This document shows positions 1 through 7,947 of a DNA stretch of 35,498 nucleotides, one piece after another. The notes beneath the pieces were generated by a model. It was not told the DNA's origin and ran no database searches. It was given only the letters and a program-made list of their open reading frames with translations. Source of the stretch: Promethearchaeota archaeon (GTDB lineage Archaea; Asgardarchaeota; Lokiarchaeia; Sigynarchaeales; SOKP01); contig WJKD01000082.1 in NCBI GenBank assembly GCA_014729315.1, forward strand, positions 1 to 35,498, given 5' to 3'. The position numbers and the translations under genes were made by a program. The stretch's first letter is position 1. Each line of letters starts with the position of its first letter.

Positions 1-358
1 ACTTATTGAAGCGCTTGGAGCAGAATCAATAAATTATGACTTGAAATTAGAATGCTGTGGAAACCCCGTGGAAAAAACGGACAAAGAATTATCGCTTTTG
101 ATCACAAAAAATAAACTCGAAGCCATGAAAAACTCTGGTGCTAATTGTATCTGCTTAGTATGTCCCGCATGCTTCCAACAATTTGATTTTAATCAACGAA
201 AACTGAGTAAAAATATTGATTCAAACTATAATTTTCCAGTTTTTTATCTTTCGGAATTAATAGCTTTAGCTTTCGGTTACCTGCCTAAGGATTTGGGTAT
301 GAGATATCATAGAGTGCGTCCGGAAAAATTGCTAGAACGTTTGAAATTTTCTCTTTAA
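1..358 (+). CDS. hdrB: Heterodisulfide reductase subunit B, C-terminal part (partial)
   Basis: The reading frame is open from base 2, so the gene enters from the left edge and only about the last 118 residues are present. The in-frame TTG at 41 is not a real start because coding continues upstream of it. The visible part is the second CCG domain of HdrB: an ECCGN motif followed about 33 residues later by CLVCPACFQQFD, giving the CC...CxxC signature that binds the non-cubane iron-sulfur clusters where disulfide is reduced in methanogen HdrB. The tail (HRVRPEKLLERL) also fits the family. It heads the run of HdrA and MvhD genes, so it is the probable terminal reductase of the complex; HdrC would be expected just upstream, outside the window. 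The true disulfide substrate cannot be told from sequence. A 62-bp gap separates it from the next gene. Confidence 0.88.
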   Translation, partial: LIEALGAESINYDLKLECCGNPVEKTDKELSLLITKNKLEAMKNSGANCICLVCPACFQQFDFNQRKLSKNIDSNYNFPVFYLSELIALAFGYLPKDLGMRYHRVRPEKLLERLKFSL

Positions 359-420
359 TCGTTATCATAAAACTAAGTAAAGTCATAAGGTGAGAAAATA
401 CGATAAATAACTCTAAAAAT

Positions 421-1701
421 GTGGTTGTTATTGGTGGGGGTATCGCTGGAATACAAGCATCTTTAGATTTAGCTGCTATGGGAATTGAGGTAAATTTAAT
501 TGAAAAAAAGCCATGTATTGGAGGAAGAATGGCTCAGTTAGATAAGACCTTTCCTACAAACGACTGCTCAATCTGCATATTGGCTCCAAAGCTTTCCGAA
601 TGTTATAGACATCCCAATATCAATTTATATACGCTTTCTGAAGTTCAGAATATAGATGGCAAGTTAGGAAACTTTTCGGTTGAGATTTTAAAGCGTGCTC
701 GTTATGTGAAAGAGGACGCTTGTATCAACTGTGGATTATGCGCAGAAAAATGTCCGATGCGAGTTGAAGACAGTTTTGAGAGGGGATTACGTAAAAGAAA
801 AGCTATTTATCTTTATTATCTTCAAGGTGTCCCTGCAGTAATGACTATTGACCGAGAAAACTGTTTATGGTTTACTAAAGAAGCTTGCAGGATATGCGAG
901 AAAAATTGTGATCGTGATGCGATTGATTTCGACCAAAAAGATGAAAAAGTAAAAATTAATAATGTTGGTTCAGTCATAGTGGCAACAGGATACGATGTTT
1001 ATGAGGATATTAATCCGTTAAAAAATTATGGTTACACTCAGTATAGGAATGTTGTAAGTGGCCTAGAATTTGAACGCTTATTAAGCGCCTCAGGACCTCA
1101 AGAAGGCCATCTTCAAAGGCTTTCAGATGGAGTGAAACCTAAGAAGATCGCATTTCTTCAATGTGTAGGATCTAGGGATGAGAACCATAGAAGCTATTGT
1201 TCTTCTATTTGTTGTATGTATACGACTAAAGAGGCTATGATTGCCAACGAACACGATAACGAGCTTCAATCCTATGTGTTTTATACTGATATGAGAGCTG
1301 GAGGAAAGGGATTTCAAAAATTTCTCAAGCGCGGAGAAAAGGAATATAATATAAAATATATAAAAAGTAAAATTGCTAATGTAAACGAAGATACTAAAGA
1401 AAATTTGGTCATAACTTACGAAGATTTGGATTCTTTAGAAGTGAAACAAATAACTGTTGATATGGTTGTTTTGGCTACATGCATTATCCCTCCTAACAAT
1501 ATAAGCGATTTGGCCGATACTTTAAAAATCAAACTTAATGAGTTTAATTTCATAAAAGCAAATTCTGTTTCCTCCATAGAAACAAGCCGTGAAGGTATTC
1601 TGACTTGTGGTTGTTCTCATGAGCCAATGGATATCCCTCGTTCAGTAGCAGAAGCAAGCGCAGCTTCGGCAAAAGCGGCAGAAATTGTTAGAGGTGGGTA
1701 A
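421..1701 (+). CDS. hdrA: HdrA, N-terminal half-type (FAD module with inserted ferredoxin), cassette 1
   Basis: Flavin/iron-sulfur electron-transfer subunit. It starts directly with the FAD Rossmann motif GGGIAG and FPTNDC. It then carries an inserted ferredoxin domain (CINCGLCAEKCP, then Cx7Cx2Cx3C) and the HdrA-specific cluster motif CVGSRD...YCSSICC, and ends at a DIPRSVAEAS segment. It lacks both the N-terminal VCHCG domain and the C-terminal ferredoxin of full HdrA; the next gene supplies these. The two together equal the fused proteins of cassettes 2 and 3. The start is uncertain: GTG at 421 is the first usual start codon, but the ribosome site AAGGTGAG lies about 27 bases upstream and points to codons 400-405 (ACG ATA), which are in frame and open but not standard starts. 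The stop lies 4 bases before the next ATG. Family assignment is firm. Confidence 0.9.
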   Translation: MVVIGGGIAGIQASLDLAAMGIEVNLIEKKPCIGGRMAQLDKTFPTNDCSICILAPKLSECYRHPNINLYTLSEVQNIDGKLGNFSVEILKRARYVKEDACINCGLCAEKCPMRVEDSFERGLRKRKAIYLYYLQGVPAVMTIDRENCLWFTKEACRICEKNCDRDAIDFDQKDEKVKINNVGSVIVATGYDVYEDINPLKNYGYTQYRNVVSGLEFERLLSASGPQEGHLQRLSDGVKPKKIAFLQCVGSRDENHRSYCSSICCMYTTKEAMIANEHDNELQSYVFYTDMRAGGKGFQKFLKRGEKEYNIKYIKSKIANVNEDTKENLVITYEDLDSLEVKQITVDMVVLATCIIPPNNISDLADTLKIKLNEFNFIKANSVSSIETSREGILTCGCSHEPMDIPRSVAEASAASAKAAEIVRGG

Positions 1702-1705
1702 ATAA

Positions 1706-3394
1706 ATGAGTGATAAAGATGAGCAAATACGAATAGGTGTTTTTGTTTGCCACTGTGGTTCTAATATAGGTGGCTTAATTGACTGCAAAGAATTAGCTAA
1801 TTATGCAAAATTATTACCCAATGTTGCACACAGTGAGAACAATCTTTATACATGTTCAGAAAACGGATTGAATAGTATAAAAAACGCAATAGAAGAGTAT
1901 AACTTGAATAGAGTAGTTGTAGCATCGTGCACGCCAAGAACGCACGAGATTCTTTTCCGAAATACAATTCAAGAAGCTGGATTGAATCAGTATCTTTTTA
2001 ATTTCGTTAATATCCGTGATCAATGCTCTTGGGTTCACATCAAATTTCCTAATAAGGCCTATAAGAAAGCTCAAGAACTTATAAAAATGGGTGTAGCAAA
2101 AGCAGCAAAGCTAGAACCATTGGAAAATATTAAAATAGATATTAATCCTTCCGCCTTGGTTATTGGAGGAGGTGTTGCTGGGATGTCTGCCGCGTTAAGT
2201 TTAAGTCAGCAAGGTTATAAAACCTACATTGTGGAGAGAGAAAATGAGCTGGGAGGTGTATTAAATAATTTATATAAACTTTTTCCAAGTAATCAAAAAG
2301 CAGATGAATTATTAAAGGACATGATAGAGAAAATCTCCGAATGTTCTAACATCACTAAATATCTCTCTTCTAATATCATAGAAATCAATGGTTATGTTGG
2401 AAATTTCGAGGTGAAAATTATTAAAAATAGAATTACCATTGATGTTCAAGTAGGTGTAATTATCGTAGCCGTAGGAAGCTCTATTTTTAAGCCCCATGAT
2501 ATGTACGGTTACGATGGAAAAATAAGAATAACCCAATTGGAGTTAGAAAGAAAATTAGATTTAAGTGAAGTAGATGCTGAAAATATCGTTATGATTCAGT
2601 GTGTTGGTTCTCGAGATGAGTATAGAGAGTATTGTTCAAATATTTGTTGTATGACTGCGTTAAAAAACGCTTTAATTTTAAAGAAAGAAAATCCTGAAAG
2701 AAAAATAATAATTTTATTTAGAGATATTTACACTCCCGGAGTCGTTTCTGAGGAGTATTATAAGAAAGCTCGAGAAAATGGGATTATTTTTATAAGATAT
2801 TCCTTGGAAAACAAACCAAAAGTAGAAGAAGACAAAGTTATTGTATTTAATAATTATCTTGGGAATGAAGTTTCAATTCCTTACGACCTTCTAGTTTTAT
2901 CTACTCCATTAGTAGCAAATGACAATAATAAAGACCTTGCGAAACAATTAAAAGTTCCTTTAGAAGAAAACAATTTTTTCTTAGAAGCACATGTAAAATT
3001 AAGACCTGTAGATTTTGCCACAGACGGAGTTTATGTGGCTGGATCTGCTAAATGGCCGACAAATATTGCTGAAGCCATATCTCAAGGGTATGCTGCTGCT
3101 TCGAGGGCGAGTACCTTATTGTCTCACAAAACTCTCGAAGTTGAGGGTGCGACAGCAAATTTGCCTGAATGGAATAAGGAATTATGTAAAGGATGTGAAG
3201 TATGTATTAAAGTGTGTCCTTATAATGCTATAAAGAAAACTCAAGAAGACGATATCGAAATAATTAGAGCCTTATGTAAAGGATGTGGAACATGTGCAGC
3301 TACTTGCACTAAAAAGGCTATTACTATTAAGCACTTTACAAACGAGCAAATTATATCAGAAATATTAGCTTTAGGAGGGAGAGAGATCGTATGA
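1706..3394 (+). CDS. hdrA: HdrA, C-terminal half-type (VCHC domain, FAD module, C-terminal double ferredoxin), cassette 1
   Basis: Second half of the split double HdrA. In order: N-terminal domain with VCHCGSNIGG, NLYTCS, VASCTPRTHE and RDQCSW (roughly residues 10-115); FAD Rossmann motif GGGVAG near residue 153; the cluster motif CVGSRDEYREYCSNICC; and a C-terminal pair of 4Fe-4S motifs (CKGCEVCIKVCP and CKGCGTCAATC). It has no ferredoxin inserted in the FAD domain, unlike its upstream partner, so the two gene products complement each other. A GAGGTGGG ribosome site sits about 8 bases before ATG 1706, which makes this a genuine separate gene rather than a frameshift product. Its stop overlaps the start of the following MvhD gene (ATGA), suggesting translational coupling. 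In HdrA the flavin is the site of electron bifurcation and the C-terminal ferredoxins relay electrons from MvhD; this role is inferred from the family. Confidence 0.92.
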   Translation: MSDKDEQIRIGVFVCHCGSNIGGLIDCKELANYAKLLPNVAHSENNLYTCSENGLNSIKNAIEEYNLNRVVVASCTPRTHEILFRNTIQEAGLNQYLFNFVNIRDQCSWVHIKFPNKAYKKAQELIKMGVAKAAKLEPLENIKIDINPSALVIGGGVAGMSAALSLSQQGYKTYIVERENELGGVLNNLYKLFPSNQKADELLKDMIEKISECSNITKYLSSNIIEINGYVGNFEVKIIKNRITIDVQVGVIIVAVGSSIFKPHDMYGYDGKIRITQLELERKLDLSEVDAENIVMIQCVGSRDEYREYCSNICCMTALKNALILKKENPERKIIILFRDIYTPGVVSEEYYKKARENGIIFIRYSLENKPKVEEDKVIVFNNYLGNEVSIPYDLLVLSTPLVANDNNKDLAKQLKVPLEENNFFLEAHVKLRPVDFATDGVYVAGSAKWPTNIAEAISQGYAAASRASTLLSHKTLEVEGATANLPEWNKELCKGCEVCIKVCPYNAIKKTQEDDIEIIRALCKGCGTCAATCTKKAITIKHFTNEQIISEILALGGREIV

Positions 3395-4161
3395 GTTTTG
3401 AACCGAAAATATTAGGATTTTTATGTAATTGGTGTTCCTATGCCGGAGCTGACTTGGCGGGAGTGAGTCGCATTCAATATCCTCCGAATATTAGGGTAAT
3501 TCGAGTAATGTGTAGCGGTCGCGTAGACCCCGAGTTCTTATTTCAAGGTTTTATGGCGGGGATCGACGGAATTATCGTGATGGGTTGCCATCCAGGTGAT
3601 TGTCATTATCTAGAAGGTAATTACGAAGCGGAACAGAAATTCGTTATGGTAAAGAAATTTCTCGAACTCGTTAATTTCGAAAATCGTATAAGTTTGGAAT
3701 GGGTTTCTGCTTCCGAAGGCAATAGATTTGCAAAAATCGTAACTGATTTTACAAACCAAATTAAAGAAATAGGACCATCTCCCCTCCGTGAAGATACCCA
3801 TGATGAAAATTTGTTAGAAAAAATGAATGCAATGAAACTCGCTGCAACGAGTTACAGAATGCGGGCGTTGGTAGGTAGAGAAAGAGCACTTGTAGAACAA
3901 GAAAATGTCTATGGTGAGCTCATTCCCCCAGAAAAGTTTAATAATATATTTACGCAAGCCATTTACGAAGAATATCTTCGTTCTCGAATATTATTATCAT
4001 TAGGAAAAGATCCTAAATCCGTTAAAGACTTAGCTATTGAAATGAATATTCAAGCAAGTGAAGTATTAGACCATATATTAATTCTAAAGGGGAGAAGTCA
4101 AGTAAATCTTGATAAAATTATTGGTAATACCCCAATATATACAAGCATCGTGGAGGTATAA
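3391..4161 (+). CDS. mvhD: MvhD-like iron-sulfur electron-transfer subunit with C-terminal extension, cassette 1
   Basis: Residues 1-130 form the MvhD/FlxD domain, which carries electrons between a donor module and HdrA. Visible cysteines are FLCNWC (12, 15), CSGRV (41) and GCHPGDC (66, 71), the expected [2Fe-2S] ligands. Family members with only this domain are about 140-150 aa. This one continues to 256 aa with a helical extension whose end (SVKDLAIEMNI...ILKGRSQV) resembles a small winged-helix fold. The start overlaps the previous stop by 4 bases. Parts of the gene are nearly identical in DNA to the cassette 2 copy (see findings). No hydrogenase subunit is encoded nearby, so the partner is more likely the Flx-like and FrhB-like proteins at the end of the operon. 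Confidence 0.9.
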   Translation: MSFEPKILGFLCNWCSYAGADLAGVSRIQYPPNIRVIRVMCSGRVDPEFLFQGFMAGIDGIIVMGCHPGDCHYLEGNYEAEQKFVMVKKFLELVNFENRISLEWVSASEGNRFAKIVTDFTNQIKEIGPSPLREDTHDENLLEKMNAMKLAATSYRMRALVGRERALVEQENVYGELIPPEKFNNIFTQAIYEEYLRSRILLSLGKDPKSVKDLAIEMNIQASEVLDHILILKGRSQVNLDKIIGNTPIYTSIVEV

Positions 4162-4163
4162 AA

Positions 4164-7100
4164 ATGGAAATAGTAGGAGCCGTATTGGTTGTTGGTGCGG
4201 GGATAGGAGGCTCTCAAGCTGCCCTTGATCTCGCAGACTCTGGGTATAAAGTCTATCTAATCGAATCTAGCACAAGTATAGGTGGAGTTATGGCACAGTT
4301 GGACAAAACTTTTCCTACAAATGATTGTGCGATTTGTATTGTATCTCCTAAATTAGTCGAAGCGGGAAGGCATCCTAATATAGATATAAAAATCAATACT
4401 GAAATTGAAAGGGTTTCGGGAAAAGCAGGAAACTTTTCTGTTGATCTCGTCGAACACACATTATATATAGATCCTGAGATATGCACAGGATGTGGTGTAT
4501 GTGGAGAAGAGTGTCCCGTGGAAGCCATAGATATGTTTAATGAGGGTTTATCCAAACAAGCTGCGACATCGGTTAAGTATCCTCAAGCTGTTCCGCTCGT
4601 ATTTGCGATTGATCGGAATGAATGCATAGGGTGCGGTATTTGTAGAGGAGTGTGCAAAGCTAAAGCTATTGACTACAACTTAAACGATAAAAAATCCCAA
4701 ATCAAAGTTGGGGCCACCATTATTGCAATAGGTTTCGACGAATTTGAACCCGAGATTTTAAATCATTATGGTTATGGTAAGTATAAAAATGTGGTAACGA
4801 GCATTCAATTTGAACGCATTTTGAGCGCAAGTGGACCTTATTCGGGACATGTCCTGCGTCCCTCAGACGGAAACATTCCACAAAAAATAGCATTCTTACA
4901 TTGTGTAGGCTCTCGAGATCCGCATTTTGGTAAAGAATATTGCTCGTCTGTTTGTTGTATGTATACTGCTAAAGAAGCCGTGATAGCAAAAGAGCATACT
5001 GAAGGACTGGAAGCTACTATTTTTTCAATGGATATAAGAGCCTATGGTAAAGATTTTGATAAATATATTAATAGAGCTCAAAATGAGTATGGTGTATGTT
5101 ATATTCGCAGTCGAGTTTCTTCCATCTGTGAAGATAAAACTACTAAAGATTTAAAAATAGTTTATGAAGCTGAAAATGGAGATATAATAGAAGAAAAATT
5201 TGATATGGTGGTATTAGGAGTAGGATTAAATCCACCAAAGCAAGCAAAAAAAATTGCCGAAAAATTTGGAATTGAATTAAATGATTATGGCTTTTTGGAC
5301 ACAAGGTCGTTATCTCCCGTTGAAACTTTAAAAAGAGGGATTTATGTTTGTGGTGCTTGTTCATCCCCAAAAGACATCCCCGAAACGGTGATAGAAGCAA
5401 GTGCCGCTGCGAGTAAAGTAAACACAATTCTTTCTGATGCTAGAAATACATTAGTGACCAAAAAAGAATATCCTCCAGAAATAAATGTTATTGGAGAACC
5501 CCCGCGAATTGGTGTTTTTATATGTCATTGCGGTATTAATATTGGAGGATATATAGATGTTCCAGAAGTTGTAGATTACGCAGAAGGTTTGCCAGATGTT
5601 GTTTATGCAGAGAGGAATCTTTATACATGCTCGGCAGATACTCAAACACATATAAAAGAACAAATTCAAGAACAGAATCTTAATCGCGTAATAGTAGCGT
5701 CGTGTACGCCAAGAACTCACGAACCTTTATTTCAAGAGACTATTCGCGAAATTGGTTTAAACAAATACTTGTTTCAGATGACCAATATCAGAGATCAATG
5801 TTCTTGGGTTCATATGCGAGAACCCAAAAGAGCTACTGAGAAAGCAAAAGATTTAGTTAGGATGGCAGTGGCAAAAGCAAGACTAAATAGTCCACTTTCG
5901 ACGGTTCCACTTGATATAACTCATAGTGCGCTTGTTATAGGGGGAGGGATTTCAGGAATGACCGCTGCTCTAAATTTCGCTGAAGAAGGATACGAGACCT
6001 TTATTATTGAGAGGCAAAAAAGCCTTGGTGGTTTTGCTCCTAAAATATATGAAACTCTCGAAAAAGATAACATCCAGAAATTCCTACGACAATTAATCGA
6101 AAAAGTATCTATTAATGATAATATTCAAGTTTTCCTTAATTCAAAAATAGAAAGTATTGATGGTTATATTGGTAACTTTGAAACCATAATTCTAAAGGGA
6201 TCGGATAGTGAAAAAGTAGAACTTAAACATGGCGTAACAATTGTAGCAACTGGAGCAAAGGAATACAAGCCAAAAGAATACTTATATGGTGAAGCTGATG
6301 ATGTTATTACTCAACAAGAGTTGGAGGAAAAACTTTTTACTTCCGATTATTTGAATGATAAAAAATCTGTGACCATGATTCAATGTGTGGGCTCAAGAAA
6401 TGATGAAAATCCTTATTGTAGCAGGATGTGTTGCTCAGAAGCAATTAAAAACGCTACAAATATTAAAGAGAAATATCCTCAGATTGAAATTACTATTCTC
6501 TATAGAGATATTCGTAGTTATGGATTTAAAGAAATATATTATAGAAAAGCCCGGGAAATGGGGATTTTATTTGTTAGATTTGAAAATGATAAGCCCCCTA
6601 TAGTGAATAAAACAGAGGAAGGAATAGAAGTTATTGTTGATAATCCTAAATTGGGAGAATTAAAACTCACCCCGGATTTGGTAGTTTTAAGTACAGGAAT
6701 TGTTGCCCCTTCAGAAGAGAACGAGAGATTAGCGAAAATGCTAAAAGTCCCATTAAACGAAGATAAATTCTTTTTAGAAGCCCATGTAAAGTTAAGACCT
6801 GTCGACTTTGCGACTGATGGAATATTTCTATGTGGAACTGCCCGAGGACCCGCTACTATTAGTGAAAGTATTTCGCAAGCAAATTCAGCAGTATCAAGAG
6901 CTACTACGATACTCTCTAAAGAAAAAATGCTAATTGGTGGTGTTGTTTCTAACATTGATAAAGACTTATGCACGGGTTGTAAGATTTGTGTAAGAATTTG
7001 TCCCTTTAATGCTATAGTGAAAGACGAAGAAGGATATGCTTATGTTCAAGAAGCTCTCTGTAAAGGATGTGGTGTATGCGGAGCAAGTTGCCCTGAAAAA

Positions 7101-7178
7101 GCAATAAAAGTTAAACATTTTACAAATGAGCAAATCTTATCCGAAATTTACGCTTTAGGAGGGAAAGAAGTAACATGA
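4164..7178 (+). CDS. hdrA: Fused double HdrA, cassette 2 (1004 aa)
   Basis: One polypeptide with two HdrA modules. Module 1: Rossmann motif GAGIGG at 11-16, inserted ferredoxin with CTGCGVCGEECP and CIGCGICRGVC (about 107-165), cluster cysteines at 247, 260, 264 and 265 (CVGSRD...YCSSVCC). Module 2 starts near residue 447 with the FICHCGINIGG domain, then a second Rossmann motif GGGISG near 593, cluster cysteines at 741, 752, 756 and 757, and a C-terminal pair of 4Fe-4S motifs (CTGCKICVRICP, CKGCGVCGASCP). The inserted ferredoxin occurs only in module 1; the VCHC domain and the terminal ferredoxin occur only in module 2. A typical full HdrA is about 650 aa, so this is a fusion of two complementary half-sets and could act as a pseudo-dimer with two FADs. 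SD GGAGGT lies before ATG 4164. The stop overlaps the next MvhD gene (ATGA). Confidence 0.93.
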   Translation: MEIVGAVLVVGAGIGGSQAALDLADSGYKVYLIESSTSIGGVMAQLDKTFPTNDCAICIVSPKLVEAGRHPNIDIKINTEIERVSGKAGNFSVDLVEHTLYIDPEICTGCGVCGEECPVEAIDMFNEGLSKQAATSVKYPQAVPLVFAIDRNECIGCGICRGVCKAKAIDYNLNDKKSQIKVGATIIAIGFDEFEPEILNHYGYGKYKNVVTSIQFERILSASGPYSGHVLRPSDGNIPQKIAFLHCVGSRDPHFGKEYCSSVCCMYTAKEAVIAKEHTEGLEATIFSMDIRAYGKDFDKYINRAQNEYGVCYIRSRVSSICEDKTTKDLKIVYEAENGDIIEEKFDMVVLGVGLNPPKQAKKIAEKFGIELNDYGFLDTRSLSPVETLKRGIYVCGACSSPKDIPETVIEASAAASKVNTILSDARNTLVTKKEYPPEINVIGEPPRIGVFICHCGINIGGYIDVPEVVDYAEGLPDVVYAERNLYTCSADTQTHIKEQIQEQNLNRVIVASCTPRTHEPLFQETIREIGLNKYLFQMTNIRDQCSWVHMREPKRATEKAKDLVRMAVAKARLNSPLSTVPLDITHSALVIGGGISGMTAALNFAEEGYETFIIERQKSLGGFAPKIYETLEKDNIQKFLRQLIEKVSINDNIQVFLNSKIESIDGYIGNFETIILKGSDSEKVELKHGVTIVATGAKEYKPKEYLYGEADDVITQQELEEKLFTSDYLNDKKSVTMIQCVGSRNDENPYCSRMCCSEAIKNATNIKEKYPQIEITILYRDIRSYGFKEIYYRKAREMGILFVRFENDKPPIVNKTEEGIEVIVDNPKLGELKLTPDLVVLSTGIVAPSEENERLAKMLKVPLNEDKFFLEAHVKLRPVDFATDGIFLCGTARGPATISESISQANSAVSRATTILSKEKMLIGGVVSNIDKDLCTGCKICVRICPFNAIVKDEEGYAYVQEALCKGCGVCGASCPEKAIKVKHFTNEQILSEIYALGGKEVT

Positions 7179-7945
7179 GTTTCGAACCAAAAATATTAGG
7201 TTTTTTGTGTAATTGGTGTTCTTATGCCGGTGCTGACTTAGCAGGAGTGAGTCGTATCCAATATCCTCCAAATATTAGAGTCATTCGCGTGATGTGCAGC
7301 GGTCGGGTAGATCCAGAATTCATTTTTCAGGGATTTATCGCTGGTATCGATGGAATTATTGTAATGGGTTGCCATCCAGGTGATTGTCATTATCTAGAAG
7401 GCAATTACGAAGCGGAACAGAAATTCATTATGGTAAAGAAATTTCTCGAATTCGTTAATTTCGAAAATCGTATAAGGTTGGAATGGGTTTCCGCTTCTGA
7501 AGGAAATCGATTTGCAGAAATTGTTACTGATTTTACTTCTCAAATCAAAAATATTGGTCCTTCATCTCTTCATGGAGACAGAATAGATAGGAATTTACTT
7601 ATTAAAATAAATGCTATGAAGCTTGCTGCCACTAGTTATCGATTGCGGGCTTTGGTAGGTAGAGAAAGAGCACTTACGGAACAAGAAAATGTCTATGGTG
7701 AGCTCATTCCTCAAGAAAAATTTAATAATATATTTACCCAAGCCATTCACGACGAGTATATCCGTCATCGAATATTATTATCATTAGGAAAAGATCCAAA
7801 ATCAGTCAAAGACCTAGCGATCGAGCTAGAAATTGACGCAGACGATATATTAGACCATATTCTAATTTTAAAAGGAAGAAGTCAAGTAAATCTTGATAAA
7901 ATCATCGGCAACAGTCCGATATACACAAATATAGTGGAGGGTTAA
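7175..7945 (+). CDS. mvhD: MvhD-like iron-sulfur subunit with C-terminal extension, cassette 2
   Basis: Same length (256 aa) and layout as the cassette 1 copy: MvhD domain with FLCNWC, CSGRV and GCHPGDC cysteines at 12, 15, 41, 66 and 71, then the about 120-residue helical, winged-helix-like extension. Most protein differences from copy 1 are in the linker after residue 128. Start and previous stop overlap as ATGA, and the next HdrA begins two bases after this stop, so the cassette boundaries repeat those of cassette 1 exactly. It probably shuttles electrons to the C-terminal ferredoxins of the HdrA encoded just upstream. Whether each MvhD pairs only with its own HdrA cannot be judged from sequence. 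Confidence 0.9.
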   Translation: MSFEPKILGFLCNWCSYAGADLAGVSRIQYPPNIRVIRVMCSGRVDPEFIFQGFIAGIDGIIVMGCHPGDCHYLEGNYEAEQKFIMVKKFLEFVNFENRIRLEWVSASEGNRFAEIVTDFTSQIKNIGPSSLHGDRIDRNLLIKINAMKLAATSYRLRALVGRERALTEQENVYGELIPQEKFNNIFTQAIHDEYIRHRILLSLGKDPKSVKDLAIELEIDADDILDHILILKGRSQVNLDKIIGNSPIYTNIVEG

Positions 7946-7947
7946 TA

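Noticed and set aside
1690..1712. Possible frameshift or nonsense mutation splitting the cassette 1 double HdrA
   Set aside because: The first half ends in a normal TAA and the second has its own GAGGTGGG site correctly spaced before ATG 1706, and both halves keep all motifs, so two real genes are the better reading.
6539..6973. 144-residue open frame on the minus strand inside the second double HdrA
   Set aside because: It lies wholly antisense to a strongly conserved gene, has no ribosome site or family likeness, and is a shadow of the codon pattern. Other opposite-strand frames were dropped for the same reason.
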